From Ahaetulla prasina (taxonomy: Eukaryota; Chordata; Lepidosauria; Squamata; Colubridae): 64,000 nucleotides of DNA. Shown here piece after piece: positions 53,149 through 63,404 of this stretch. Below the pieces are notes generated by a model, which was given only the letters and a program-made list of their open reading frames with translations, was not told the DNA's origin and did no database searches. Numbering within the stretch: the first letter of the stretch is position 1; each line of letters opens with the position of its first letter. Location of the stretch: contig NC_080546.1 of the NCBI RefSeq assembly GCF_028640845.1, positions 82,108,757-82,172,756 of the forward strand, given 5' to 3'. A program made the position numbers and the translations under genes.

Positions 53149-53453
53149 CTGACTTACAAGGAGCTGTAAATTTAATAATCGTGGCAAGAAAGGTTGTAAA
53201 ATGGAGCAAAGTTTCCTAAACAACTCTCTCACTTAGCAATGAAAATTTTGGGGACTTCCTGTAGAATCCATGATTTAAAAAAAAAAAAAAAAGTTTGTGG
53301 AATAGGAAGTGAAATGAGAGATCGCTGTAATTCCCAGTAATTAACTTGGAATATGCAGCTCCAGAAGTGGCGTAAAATATAAATTTAGAAAATAATAGCC
53401 AAAGAGTAGAGCCTTTTTTCTAGCTTAGAGTTGAATTTATGGTTAGGGTATAT

Positions 53454-54375
53454 CAGTGGTGAGATGCAGCCGGTTTGGGCCAGTTCAGATGATCCAGTTG
53501 TTAAATTGCTGGCTGGCCCCTCCCCTCCCCACCCTTCTCTTCCCCACCTTTTCCAGGAGTCCCCCCGCACCGCATTTTAACTCCCAGGTAAGTGCAGAGA
53601 GGCCTACTAGGCCCAAAATAGGGTGCAGGGGGATGCAGCACAGCCACCCCCAGGCTGTTTTTGTTTCCAGGAGGCTTCAGGGAGGCCTACTAGGCCCAAA
53701 ATGGGGTGCAGGGGTGCACGTCCCCCCCCACAGCCCATTGTTGCTCTCGGGCAGTATTGCCTGTCACATGTTGTGACTCCAGCCCCCGAATCTGGCCCCA
53801 TGCCCGAAAATGACTCTGAAAGTGAGGGGGAAGGGCCGGTAAGGCTTACCTCGGGAGCACCGATTCCTGTGGCTCGGCTCCAGGAGCCAGAACCAGACCA
53901 GTCGGAGGACGTAATGAGGCCGTCATCCCCTGATTCCTCCCTTCCCCAGGCTATACCTTCAGACACAGCTGATAATAATAATAATCAAGCTTGGCTTGAC
54001 CCGCGCTTCAGAAGATTAGAGCGGTGGCGTCATCAAAGGGAAGGGTGGGCAGGAGCCCCACCCCACAGGATATATAAGGAGCTTTGGGACTGCTCTCACT
54101 CCACGGGAAGCAAAAGTTTAGCTGAACCGTTTCAAAAAGAGCTGAAAGTCTTGCTACGTGAGTCATTTGTTTGAACTTTGGCAGGAAGCTGCGAGTTCTC
54201 TGCCAGGACTGATAAGAGCTGTAAATCCACTGGCTGAAGGCCAGCTCGTGAGTCTGGGGAAGTGGGGAAGGAGACAGAACATCACACCCACTGGCCATGC
54301 CCACCATGGCCACGCCCACCCAGTCATTCATCAGGGCAGAGAACCAGTTGTTAAATTATTTGAATCCCACCACAG
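53454..54375 (+). mobile_element. hAT-type element hosting LTR A, copy 2
   Basis: Counterpart of 46779-47698; same eroded flanks GGGTATAT and CGGTATAG. Confidence 0.75.
53769..54281 (+). mobile_element. Solo LTR, family A variant, copy 2 (513 bp)
   Basis: Perfect 5-bp TSD TCACA at 53764-53768 and 54282-54286. TATATAAGG near 54070 is the TATA box (TATTTAAGG in copy 1). The U3 frame is open through PGPMPENDSESEGEGP and DPRFRRLERWRHQ, and its end differs slightly from copy 1. Confidence 0.88.
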
Positions 54376-54567
54376 CGGTATAGGCATTTTTTGAAAACAA
54401 TAAAACTTTGAACGTTGAATGTCAAAGAGGTTGCAGGGTTTGGATCCTACGGCGATGACCATTGTCTTTAAATTTTTTGATGATATGGTAAGATATTCCT
54501 TCATGGAAAGCCACTTAAAGGGCACTTGAAATTTGTTGCATTGTTTTTATTTATTTATTTGGTTTTT

Positions 54568-55000
54568 AGAATAGAATAGAATAGAATAGAATAGAATAGA
54601 ATAGAATAGAATAGAATAGAATAGAATAGAGTAGAGTAGAATAGAATAGAATAGAATAGAATAGAATAGAATTTTTTTATTGACCAAGTGTGATTGGACA
54701 CACAAGGAATTTGTCTTGGTGCATATGCTCTCAGTGTACATAAAAGAAAAGATACCTTCATCAAGGTACAACATTTACAACACAATTGATGGTCAATATA
54801 TCAATATAAATCATAAGGATTGCCAGCAACAAAGTTACAGTCATACAGTCATAAGTGGAAAGAGATGGGTGATGGGAACGATGAGAAGATTAATAGTAAT
54901 GTAGACTTAGTAACTAGTTTGACAGTGTTGAGGGAATTATTTATTTAGCAGAGTGATGGCCTTCGGGAAAAAAACTGTTCTTGTGTCTAGTTGTTCTGCA
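54568..55000 (-). mobile_element. LINE 3' end with (AATAG)n tail
   Basis: About 100 bp of pentamer, then TTTTTTATTGACCAAGTGTG, TCTCAGTGTACATAAAAGAA and GAGTGATGGCCTTCGGGAAA, the 3' end of the LINE family at 12141. It loses similarity after about 55000. Confidence 0.82.
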
Positions 55001-55664
55001 TTTAGTTGTTCTGCATTTAGTGCATCTCTGAGAAGTTCAGCTACAGCAATTGTAAATTCACGGTTTACTGAAGAGTCCGAAGCATTTTCCTTTTTTGAAT
55101 ACTCAGGAGAGCAAAATGGCCTATTTTGATTTTAAGATGAATTCCCCAATGTATGTTTGTTTTACAGTTGAAAGAAATTGTCCTTTGGGTAATGGAGTCC
55201 TGAAAATGATGTTGACCTCCCCAACTAGCTAGATTCTGAAATGCCATATTTCATTCTAATTCATTCCTGCAACATTTATATCTTATATGCTGGCCAGATT
55301 TTTACCCAAAACTCCTGACTCAGAATTGATAACTAATATTGGCAGCAGGATTAATGTTGTCAGTGTATTGAATAGATTCTTAAGAGACTTGATAACCTGC
55401 TGGGAATGGATGAAAATGACCTTTCAATGAGTTTCCAAGGGGTGAGCTGGCCTTCAGTTCATGCAGTAACTAAGGAGAAAGGCATTTTGTAGCAGAAACA
55501 ATATAGAATTCGGCTTGCAAGCAAGATGGGAGAGAGTATCACTAAACCACAATTCTGAAGCCTGCAGAGGAAAAGCAGGTTACAAATCAAATTTATGGTC
55601 CTTCTTTTTGAAAACAGATGATGATTGAAGTGTAGAATTGTGAAGACTCAGCTCAACATTTGTA
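55001..55664. other. No recognised feature
   Basis: Starts with a short direct repeat (GTTGTTCTGCATTTA twice near 54990-55020). The rest appears unique. Confidence 0.4.
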
Positions 55665-56682
55665 CAGTGGTACCCCAGTACACATCATTAATTGGTTCCA
55701 GGAGATGCAACGAGTATTAAAAAGGACAATTCCCAAACAAACCACATGACTAACCATGTGACCCTTTGTGTCGTGTCCCAGTCCCACTCAGACAAACGAG
55801 TCATGGACATCTATAACAAACTTGGCAACGAAGCCTCTGCAGCTTGCCAAGTTCCTTCGAGGTTTATCAGGGCAGGCAGGAGTCCAAGTTGTGACTTCAG
55901 CGATAGGGTCTGATATCAGCAAACTAGATAAGACTTTGCTTGACTCAAGATTGGAATGCCAAAAGCAGGTCCTTTATATAGGCTGTGGGGTGTGGCTCCA
56001 TGACTCAGCATTTATCCAGGCCTGCCCCACCCTTCCTTCTTCTGGCGTCACCTCTCAGATCTCCGGAAGCGAGGGTCCTCCCACCCTGAATTGTCTTCAG
56101 CTGGATCTGCTGTCAGCGTCTGGGAAAGGGAGGGGTCAGAGGGAGTAGGCCCTGGTAATTCCACCACCTGGCTGGCTTCCTGCTCTGAAGGCTGAGCCAA
56201 AGGAACACACACTGTATGAGTGAGGTTTATTGGGCTTCTCCTTTCACTCCTTGAATCCTCTCCGGGCATGGGGCCAGGGCCGGGGGCTGGAGTCATGACA
56301 GGCCGTTCATCTTCATTATCAGACTTGTAGTCTGATAAAAGGCCCGGTTGGAGACGGGAGGGGCCTGGCTGAGGAGAGGAGGGAGGACGAGTCACAACAC
56401 TTTGTTTCAGGCAGGAATAACTTTCTGTCTGTCCCTTTTCCTATGTCAGTGACTTTCCCAGAATAGCTGACTTCATGTCTATCCTCTATGGCTGTCCCCT
56501 TGCCTTTGCAGTGACTTTCTTAGCATGGCTGACTTCCTGTCCATTCTCCACAGCCATCCTCCTTTGACTATCACAGTGCATCAAGTACTAAACAAACGCC
56601 GAGTAGTGAGATAACATTTTCATGTCAAAATGTATTGAGTACCAAATTCGATGAGTTTTGAAGCAGTACTGAGGTATCACTG
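55665..56682 (+). mobile_element. TA-flanked mariner-like element hosting a solo LTR
   Basis: Ends CAGTGGTACCCCAGTAC and GTACTGAGGTATCACTG are inverted repeats, with TA on both sides (55663-55664 and 56683-56684). Without LTR A it is about 380 bp. It holds two imperfect direct repeats of about 67 bp near 56440-56570 (CAGTGACTTTC...GGCTGACTTC). Confidence 0.78.
55769..56399 (-). mobile_element. Solo LTR, family A (631 bp)
   Basis: Perfect 5-bp TSD CTTTG at 55764-55768 and 56400-56404. Minus-strand start TGTTGTGACTCGTCC. The U3 frame includes SSPQPGPSRLQPG, DYKSDNEDERPVM, PGPMPGED and DPRFRRSER. Longer than other copies owing to an insertion near 56115-56150. Confidence 0.9.
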
Positions 56683-56820
56683 TATAGGTCTTAGTGTTTC
56701 TGATTTTGACCAGGATATATTCATCCCTGTGTTAGCCTTTCAGTATTGTTTTGGTGTCGTTGATTATTCCAGCAATGTGCTGAACCTCTGGGATGTATGA
56801 TAGTGAACGGGCCATAAATA

Positions 56821-57075
56821 CCCTGTTTCCCCTAAAATAAGACATCCCCTGATAATAAGCCCAGTCGGGCTTTTGAGCACATGCACTAAAATAAGCCCCC
56901 CTGAAAATTAGCCCTTCCCGAAAATATTTAAATGCATGCGCAGCCAGTCCCCACCATTTCTTCTGGTTTCCTCTACGTGCCCCAAAATAATAAGACCTCC
57001 CCAAAAATAAGGCAAGCGGTTATTTCGGGGTTCAAAAAAATATAAGGCAGGGTCTTATTTTTGGGGAAAGGCGAG
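56821..57075 (-). mobile_element. Family M2 mariner-like element, inverted
   Basis: Left CCCTGTTTCCCCTAAAATAA after TA (56819-56820); right TTATTTTTGGGGAAAGGCG near TA. Interior is the reverse of 10249-10543. Confidence 0.65.
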
Positions 57076-57077
57076 TA

Positions 57078-57629
57078 GGTTTGAATGATAAAACTGAACT
57101 CTCTAAACTTGGATCGCCTTATAACTTTGTCATAAGAACAGGGCAAGCTCAAATGTACTGTATAGTCTTTTTTTTTCTTCCTTTAGAGTAGAAATGATAT
57201 TACCAGGCACAAAAGATCAGATCCCCACATGAAAGTCCATTTAAATTAATTTATTGCTAATCACGCATATGCACAAGAATTTTCTCAAATGACATTGAAT
57301 ACCTACTTGGAGTTAAATAAGAATTAATGAAATTCAAGGAGGGGGTTTAGACTTAATCCACTTGTGGCTTCATAAAAATTCTAGGCTAATCCCTCTTTTA
57401 ACTCCACCTCTGGATTCTGCCACTCCTCTTTTTACAGCTATTGATGGACCATTTGTTGTAGGGCCATTTGCTATAAAAATATAAGGTTATGGCATGAACT
57501 CAGAAGGAAGGATGTATATGTGCAAAGCCTGCATAACAAAGAGAAAGGAAATGGGAATGTGGACAGGTGAGACCCCTTTCAATTTGGAAAACAAGAGCTA
57601 ACTCTCAGGCACATCATACAAGACATATT
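57078..57629. other. No recognised feature
   Basis: AT-rich, apparently unique sequence. Confidence 0.4.
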
Positions 57630-57691
57630 GCTAAAATAAGGAGTAAGGCTGAGGCAGAGCCAATAGAAGACCTGCTAAAAGTCTTCTAGGA

Positions 57692-58082
57692 TAGTGATGG
57701 CTAACCTTTTGGCCATCGCGTGCCAAAAGTGGGGAAAGCATGGGGGGGGTCGCAAGCACATGTGCCCACACCCAAAATTCTGTGCGCCCCACCCTCCATG
57801 TATGCACATGCAACCCCCTCCCTATGGTCCCCCCACTTTTGGCACACAATGGCACAGTTTTTGCCCTCCCCAGGCTCCTAGAAAGGCTCTGGAGCCTGGG
57901 GAGAGTGAAAAACAGGCCTTCCCCACCCACCCCGGAGGCCAGAAACAGCATGTATCCTGACTTCCAGTGGGCCCAAATGAGCTGGTCAGTGTGCACATGC
58001 ACACCGGAGCTGAGCTCATGTGCCCACCGATATGACTCCGCGTGCCACCTGTGGCATGCATGGTATAGGTTCGCCATCACGA
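57692..58082 (+). mobile_element. hAT-type element, GTGATGGC family (391 bp)
   Basis: Left TAGTGATGGCTAACCTTTTG, right GTATAGGTTCGCCATCACGA. Flanks TTCTAGGA and TTCTGGGA match at 7 of 8. It interrupts the first of the three 75-bp repeats. Confidence 0.85.
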
Positions 58083-58310
58083 TTCTGGGATGTCTACTAG
58101 CTAACTTTTAGAAATAGGGTTGAAATAGAGCCAATAGAATACTTGTTAGATAACCTTTGATGTGTTAATTAGTTAAGATTTAGAAATAGGGATGGCATAG
58201 AGCCAACAGAGGACCCTTTAGATAATTTTCAGAATGCCTCTTAAACAATGCTTGTTTATCCTGCCTTGGAAATAATATATATATATGTATAAAAGCTTGT
58301 TGAATCCTTT

Positions 58311-58899
58311 TGTTGTGACTTGTCCTCCCTCCTCTCCTCAGCCGGGCCCCTCCTGTCTCCAACCGGGCCTGTTATCAGACTCTAAGTCTGATAATGAAGA
58401 TGAATGGCCTGTCATGCCTCCAGCCCCCGGCCCTGGCCCCATGCCCGGAGAGAATGCCAAGAGTGAACGAACAAGCCCGATAAACCTCACTCCTATGGCG
58501 TGTGTTCCTTTGGCTCAGCCCTCAGAGGAAGCCAGCCAGGTGCTGGAATTACTGACAGCAGATCCAGCTGAAGACAATTCAGAGTGGAAGGACCCTTGCT
58601 TCCGGAGATCTGAGAGGCGACACCAGCAGAAGGAGGGGTGGGGCAGGCCTGGATAAATGCTGAGTCATGGAGCCACACCCCACAGCCTATATAAAGGACC
58701 TGCTTTTGGCATTCCAACCTTGAGTCAAGCAAAGTCTTAGCTAGTTTGCTGATATCGGACGCTATCGCTGAAGTCACAACTTGGAATCCTGCCTGCCCTG
58801 ATAAACCTCGAAGGGACTTGGCAAGCTGCAAAGGCTTCGTTGCCAAGTCTGTTACGGACTTCCTCGACTTGTGCATCGAAGTGGGAGTGGGACACGACA
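58311..58899 (+). mobile_element. Solo LTR, family A (589 bp)
   Basis: Perfect 5-bp TSD CCTTT at 58306-58310 and 58900-58904. Begins TGTTGTGACTTGTCC, ends GGGACACGACA. TATA box TATATAAA at 58688-58695. The U3 frame runs to 58656: SSPQPGPSCLQPG, DSKSDNEDEWPVM, PGPMPGEN, then RRHQQKEGWGRPG and a stop about 30 bp before the TATA box. Confidence 0.92.
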
Positions 58900-59032
58900 C
58901 CTTTGTTCTGGATCCTAGCATTTTGCTGGCTGGGGCCCTTTTTGCTGAAGGCCTTCAATAAAAGGAAACAAAACCTGCACCTCATATTCTTCATCAGTTT
59001 TGGCACCAGGGTCAGACCTGAATTGGGGACAA

Positions 59033-59725
59033 CAGTATCTATAAGTTGCTTCTAGGCCAGGTGGAACGGAAGAGGACGGAATTTCCTGCTATCTTCAGTG
59101 AGAGCATCATTACATTTAGCATTATGCAGCCTTCCCAATGAACCTCCTCTGACAATCTCTCTGTTTCCAGCAACTTATTCAGCGTGGCAGTGCCCTGGGG
59201 GAGACTGGCAAGCAGGCTGTAAGGGTCACCCTATCTGTCTACTCAATGCATGTCTGTAGGATATGTGCCTTCAAAGGCTTGTGCTAAACAGCAACTGCGG
59301 TTACAGTTAGGCTAATATTAGCTGGTGGCTAAATTGCCTTACATTAATATTTCATATTTTTTTTTGTTTTAAATTCATTTCATATTTTGCCTTCTGATCG
59401 CAATTGCATTTTAATCTCATAATTGACGATAAAGGCAAAACCAGCCACTTCTCTCATCTTGCCTGGCTTACATCGTCTTATCCCCGGGGTAGCTTAACAG
59501 CTGTTTATATCATTTCCTGGATTGGCTTGACCTAAAGGAGCCTCACTAACTGAGTTCATAGAACTAAGTGGGCTGAAATGTTCATTTCTTTGAGGACTTC
59601 TGTGTATAGTCTGCATTAAATCTCTAACAGCCTATAGAATGTTTGTTCTTTTGGCTATTTGCTGGAAGAGTACAATCCCAACCAATAAATAGAGATTCAG
59701 AATGACTCTGTCTCATCTACCATAT
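59033..59725. other. No recognised feature
   Basis: Apparently unique, moderately AT-rich sequence. Confidence 0.4.
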
Positions 59726-60340
59726 TGTTGTGGCCCAGGCCCAAGTAGGTAGTAGGAAACTCAATCAATGTAAAAACAAACAAACTTTATTACAATAGCG
59801 GAGAATTACTTCATTCTCAGCGTAGTTCAACAAAATTAAAGCAAATTCCTCCCAACACTATTCCTCAGTCCTATCACCAACCTTGGTCCAATTAGGCAAA
59901 CTACCAAAGGCCTTTCTTAGCAAAAGTTCAGAAGACACCGGTACAAAATAAATGCAAGAAGATGAAGCTATCAACATTGTTTTCCTGCAAAGAGCCCAAA
60001 CGCTGTTGTTGGTCTTTTAAGCCTTATGGGAGGGGCCAATCATCTCTTGGCTCTGCTCCCGAGTCATCCTCTTTGCTTGAGCTGCTCTTGCCTTCTGGCA
60101 GCTCTTCTCATGCATGCATCAGGAACAGGCTCCTCCTGTTCCTCTGCCTCACTACTGTCAGTCTTTGGAGGCTCTGGAGTCAGCACCTCACTCCCCGATG
60201 GCCCTGGCCCCACCTTTGCCTCTGATGCAGAGCCCTCATCCGGGCCTTCCCCAGCCTCCAGGACTGGCCCATGTTCTTCCTCAGCCTCATCACTGTCCAA
60301 GTCAATTGCCAGCTTCACAAGCTGCTGGCGGACTACAACA
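59726..60340 (-). mobile_element. Solo LTR, family B (615 bp)
   Basis: Perfect 5-bp TSD CATAT at 59721-59725 and 60341-60345. Minus-strand start TGTTGTAGTCCGCC, end GGGCCACAACA. The U3 frame to 60064 has DSDEAEEEHGPVLEAG, DEGSASEAKVGPGPSGSEV and RRAARRQEQLKQRG. The inverted AATAAAGTTTG lies near 59780. Confidence 0.92.
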
Positions 60341-60399
60341 CATATGTTCCGCTGGCAAACCTGAATATTATTCTGTGCTTTCCTCTCCATGTGCCTAAA

Positions 60400-60590
60400 A
60401 GAATAGAATAGAATAGAATAGAATAGAATAGAATAGAATAGAATAGAATAGAATAGAATAGAATAGAATAGAATAGAATTTTTTTATTGGCCGAGTGTGA
60501 TTGGACACACAAGGAATTTGTTTTGGTTCATATGCTCTCAGTGTACATAAAAGAAAAGATATGTTCATCAAGAACGTATTTACATTTAGG
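60400..60590 (-). mobile_element. LINE 3' end with (AATAG)n tail
   Basis: Pentamer to 60478, then TTTTTTATTGGCCGAGTGTG and TCTCAGTGTACATAAAAGAA. Truncated by the following hAT element; a short continuation may follow it. Confidence 0.82.
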
Positions 60591-60845
60591 CAGCAGTGGG
60601 TTTCACATTTTCTTTGCATCGTTTCTCTGCTTGCATGCTCGCTTCACGCGTGCCTTTTCCGCGCATACACCTGGCCTTCCACGCATGAGCTTTGCTTGCA
60701 GCCATGCACCTTCTACGCATGTGCCCAGCCTCAAAAACGTGCCTAAATAGGACAGCATAAAACCAGGGTGTGGGAGCTGGCTCACCAGTGATTTCTGCTA
60801 CCGGTTCACCTGAACCGGTCTGAACCAGCTGAATAACAACCTCTA
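60591..60845 (+). mobile_element. Non-autonomous hAT-type element (255 bp)
   Basis: Starts CAGCAGTGGGTTTCAC and ends CAGCTGAATAACAACCTCTA. Perfect 8-bp TSD CATTTAGG at 60583-60590 and 60846-60853. Interior with GCATGAGCTTTGCTTGCAGC and AACCGGTCTGAACCAG. The terminal repeats have diverged, but the TSD is clear. Confidence 0.85.
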
Positions 60846-60853
60846 CATTTAGG

Positions 60854-61659
60854 TGCACGAGAGACGTGATACATCTGTTTTCACTCCAAAGATTTTGTAT
60901 TTCTCGGGAGTCTTTTAAGAACCGCCAGTAGAGCACATCCATCTTAAACACAATTTTCAAATGCAAGCTCATCTTATCTTTCCTGCGCCCAAAATAAAGA
61001 GGAATGCCTCAGAAAGAGGATAAAAATGAGGACTGTCACCGATTTACAAGGAACCGTTGAAGCCTTGTCAATTTTTTACAGGGGAGACCATAATCAAAGT
61101 AAATTCATCCATACCTGTCAGAATTTGAAGCTTCGGCTCACTTTTCCCACCTTGGAACCTACACGGGATATTTTGGCTTTTGATTATTTTGGCAGTTGGT
61201 TTGTGATATGTGAAATTTAGTTTGATAGGAATCAACAATGCCACATGGGTTTTGTAATGGGCTTGAATCACAAAGGTCTGTTTTTGGAACCAATGTCATT
61301 TTTCAGTACTTATTATTTAGCATTCACTTTTAATGTCACACACCAAATATATTTTTGATGACTTTCCCCCCCCACACACAATTTCAGTCCTTTTTTTCCA
61401 AAATGATGTGATTTGATTTCACTCCAGAAGCCTGCAGTTATTCAGTATTTAACTATCTGGAGGCAACTTTAGACTTTTCAGAGCTCAATTATTTAACCAA
61501 GCCTCTTTATCTGTGTTAATCCTTTTTTTTTTTGTTTACTGTGACATTCTCAACATAAATTTCCACTTTAAAAAAACAACAAAACATTTATTTTTAATTT
61601 CACATCTGTTTAGGTCTAATGCAAGCTTTCTATTCATGCCACTAAATTCTAAGGAGAAA
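60854..61659. other. No recognised feature
   Basis: AT-rich, apparently unique sequence with no domain in its frames. Confidence 0.45.
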
Positions 61660-61937
61660 TGTTATGACAATGATCATTAATCACTTTTGGAAGCTTATTA
61701 TAGGAGATGACAAGGCTGAGCCCGAGGGAGGGGTCAAGCAAGTCATTAGTCTTGAGTGTCTTGGCACCCACAAGAGTTCTAAGTCCATCCCACCTTGAAT
61801 TCTATGGACTCTTTATCTACTGCCAGTTTGCTTTGACTGCAGTTCAGATTCTTGTAGAGGGTGTCAGCGTGCAATAAACCTTTATGTTCATTTGAACCAC
61901 CTGGCTTCCTGTTTTCCTGAGCCTGGCATTTATCACA
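61660..61937 (+). mobile_element. Possible solo LTR (278 bp)
   Basis: Begins TGTTATGACAATG and ends CATTTATCACA, with CAATAAACCTTTATG near 61870 in the position of a polyadenylation signal. No matching TSD and no second copy, so this rests on layout alone. Confidence 0.35.
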
Positions 61938-62148
61938 AAATAGACTTTTTGCTTATTAAGGTGATAACACTGGAAATTTTCCTTCAGCAAGCACTGACCT
62001 AACTTTTATCTTTTTTTAATGGCTAATATGGTAGAACAGAAGAAAATAGGTTGAATTAATTGATTTCCTTTTCGGAAATGTTAAAATAGTATGCATTTTA
62101 TGTACACTGTTGAATTGGATGCACAATTCATGTATTTTGAGCCCTTCC
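61938..62148. other. No recognised feature
   Basis: AT-rich spacer before the TTCC tract. Confidence 0.4.
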
Positions 62149-62580
62149 ATCCTTCCTTCCTTCCTTCCTTCCTTCCTTCCTTCCTTCCTTCCTTCCTTCC
62201 TTCCTTCCTTCTATTCATTTCCTCCCTTCCTTCCTCTATTCATTTTCTTCCTTCCTTCCTCACTCCCTCTCCCCCTCACTCCCTCCCTCCTTCCCTCCTT
62301 CCTTCCTCTTCCTTCTTCTATTCATTTCCTTCCTCCCTCCCTCCCTCTCTCCCTCCTTCCTCCTTCCTTCCTCTTCCTTCTTCCTTCCTCCTCCCTCCTC
62401 CTTCCTCCTCCTCCTTCCTTCTTCCTTCCTTCCTTCCTTCCTTCCTTCCTTCCTTCCTTCCTTCCTTCCTTCCTTCCTTCCTTCCTTCCTTCCTTCCTTC
62501 TTCTATTTATTTCCTCCCTCCCTCCCTCCCTCCTTCCTTTCTTCCTTCCTTCCTTCCTCCCTTCCTCCCTTTCTTCTGTC
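62149..62580. repeat. (TTCC)n tract, about 430 bp
   Basis: Two pure blocks (62149-62210 and about 62415-62500) separated by C/T-rich variants with a recurring TCTATTCATTTCCT spacer. Its reverse complement is similar in kind to 38739-39241. Frames are low-complexity. Confidence 0.95.
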
Positions 62581-63060
62581 CGTCTCCCCCTCAAATACCT
62601 ATTTTGGTATATTGCTCGATTTGCTAAAATCTGATGAGATGGTAGAATCCACACTGTCAACATGAAATACGCATCTGAAATCTGTTAATATCTAAATGCA
62701 TGCACTCCGTCTAAAGTTTTCCCCGTTCTCTGCACCCCACTGATTCTGTTGTGATGTATCTCATTTGAAGGGGCTTCAACGCTTCTGCCATAAAAGTAGA
62801 AACTCATAATTTGATTGCCTTGTGAGGGGGTCTCAAAAATGGCCTGATTTCAAGAGCTCAATTAGATAAAAAAGTACAATTATGTCCTGAATCTTCAGGA
62901 TACTATAATCTTTTGACTGTCTTTTTCAAGACGTATCTGGATCAGGGCTTTTATCTGAAATTCTAATAAGGGAGGATGTTGAACATCTGAACAGATAAGA
63001 TCAGAGACATTGATCTTGGGGAATGGGGCTGTCAAAAAGCATCAAGATACTGATTGTGTC
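62581..63060. other. No recognised feature
   Basis: No frame or repeat recognised. Confidence 0.4.
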
Positions 63061-63305
63061 CACCAGCCATGGCGCAGTGGTTAGAATGCAGTACTGCAGG
63101 CTATTTCTGCTGACTGCCGGCTGCCAGTTTAAATCTCACCAGGCTCAAGGTTGACTCCGCTTCCATCCTTCCGAAGTCGGTAAAATGAGTACCCAGATTG
63201 TTGAGGGCAATAGGCTGACTCTGTAAACTGTTTAGAGAGGGCTGTAAAAGTACTGTGGCGTGGTATATACTGTAAGTCTAATTGCTATTGCTATACAACT
63301 GAAGT
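63061..63305 (+). mobile_element. tRNA-derived SINE, family S2
   Basis: Head CCATGGCGCAGTGGTTAGAA (box A), CAGTTTAAATCTCACC (box B, mutated), body GGCTCAAGGTTGACTC and ACCCAGATTGTTGAGGGCAA shared with S1, then a different tail TAGAGAGGGCTGTAAAAGTA with ATTGCTATTGCT at the end. Distinct from S1 in head and tail. Confidence 0.8.
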
Positions 63306-63404
63306 TTCACCCATTAATTAATGTGTGTTACGTGCAAAAACGGGGTTGAGATTAAAGCACTAATCCTGACCATGGAATTAAGTGACTTCACCAATTTTTA
63401 GGAC

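Larger units (their letters stand above)
50686..54585 (+). repeat. 3.9-kb duplicated block, copy 2
   Basis: Collinear with 43983-47892. Contents: M2 fragment, Sauria-type SINE (about 50769-51404) with S1 inside (50983-51255), family T fragment (about 51478-51660), LTR C (51739-52170), hAT with S1 tail (52216-52880), S1 (52886-53148), family T fragment (53149-53265), hAT with LTR A (53454-54375). Its start shares ATCTTACCTGATTTCC with copy 1. Its right edge continues into a long (AATAG)n and LINE tail instead of the L1. Confidence 0.93.
57630..59032 (+). mobile_element. Possible older LTR with three U3 repeats and two later insertions
   Basis: Three imperfect repeats of about 75 bp (AGAGCCAATAGAA-type core near 57655, 58130 and 58200), then a TATA-like TATATGTATAAAAGC at about 58280, AATAAAAGGAAAC near 58958 and a final GGGGACAACA at about 59031. 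The order repeats-TATA-polyA-CA resembles an LTR. The start is not found. It is split by a hAT element and LTR A. Confidence 0.4.
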
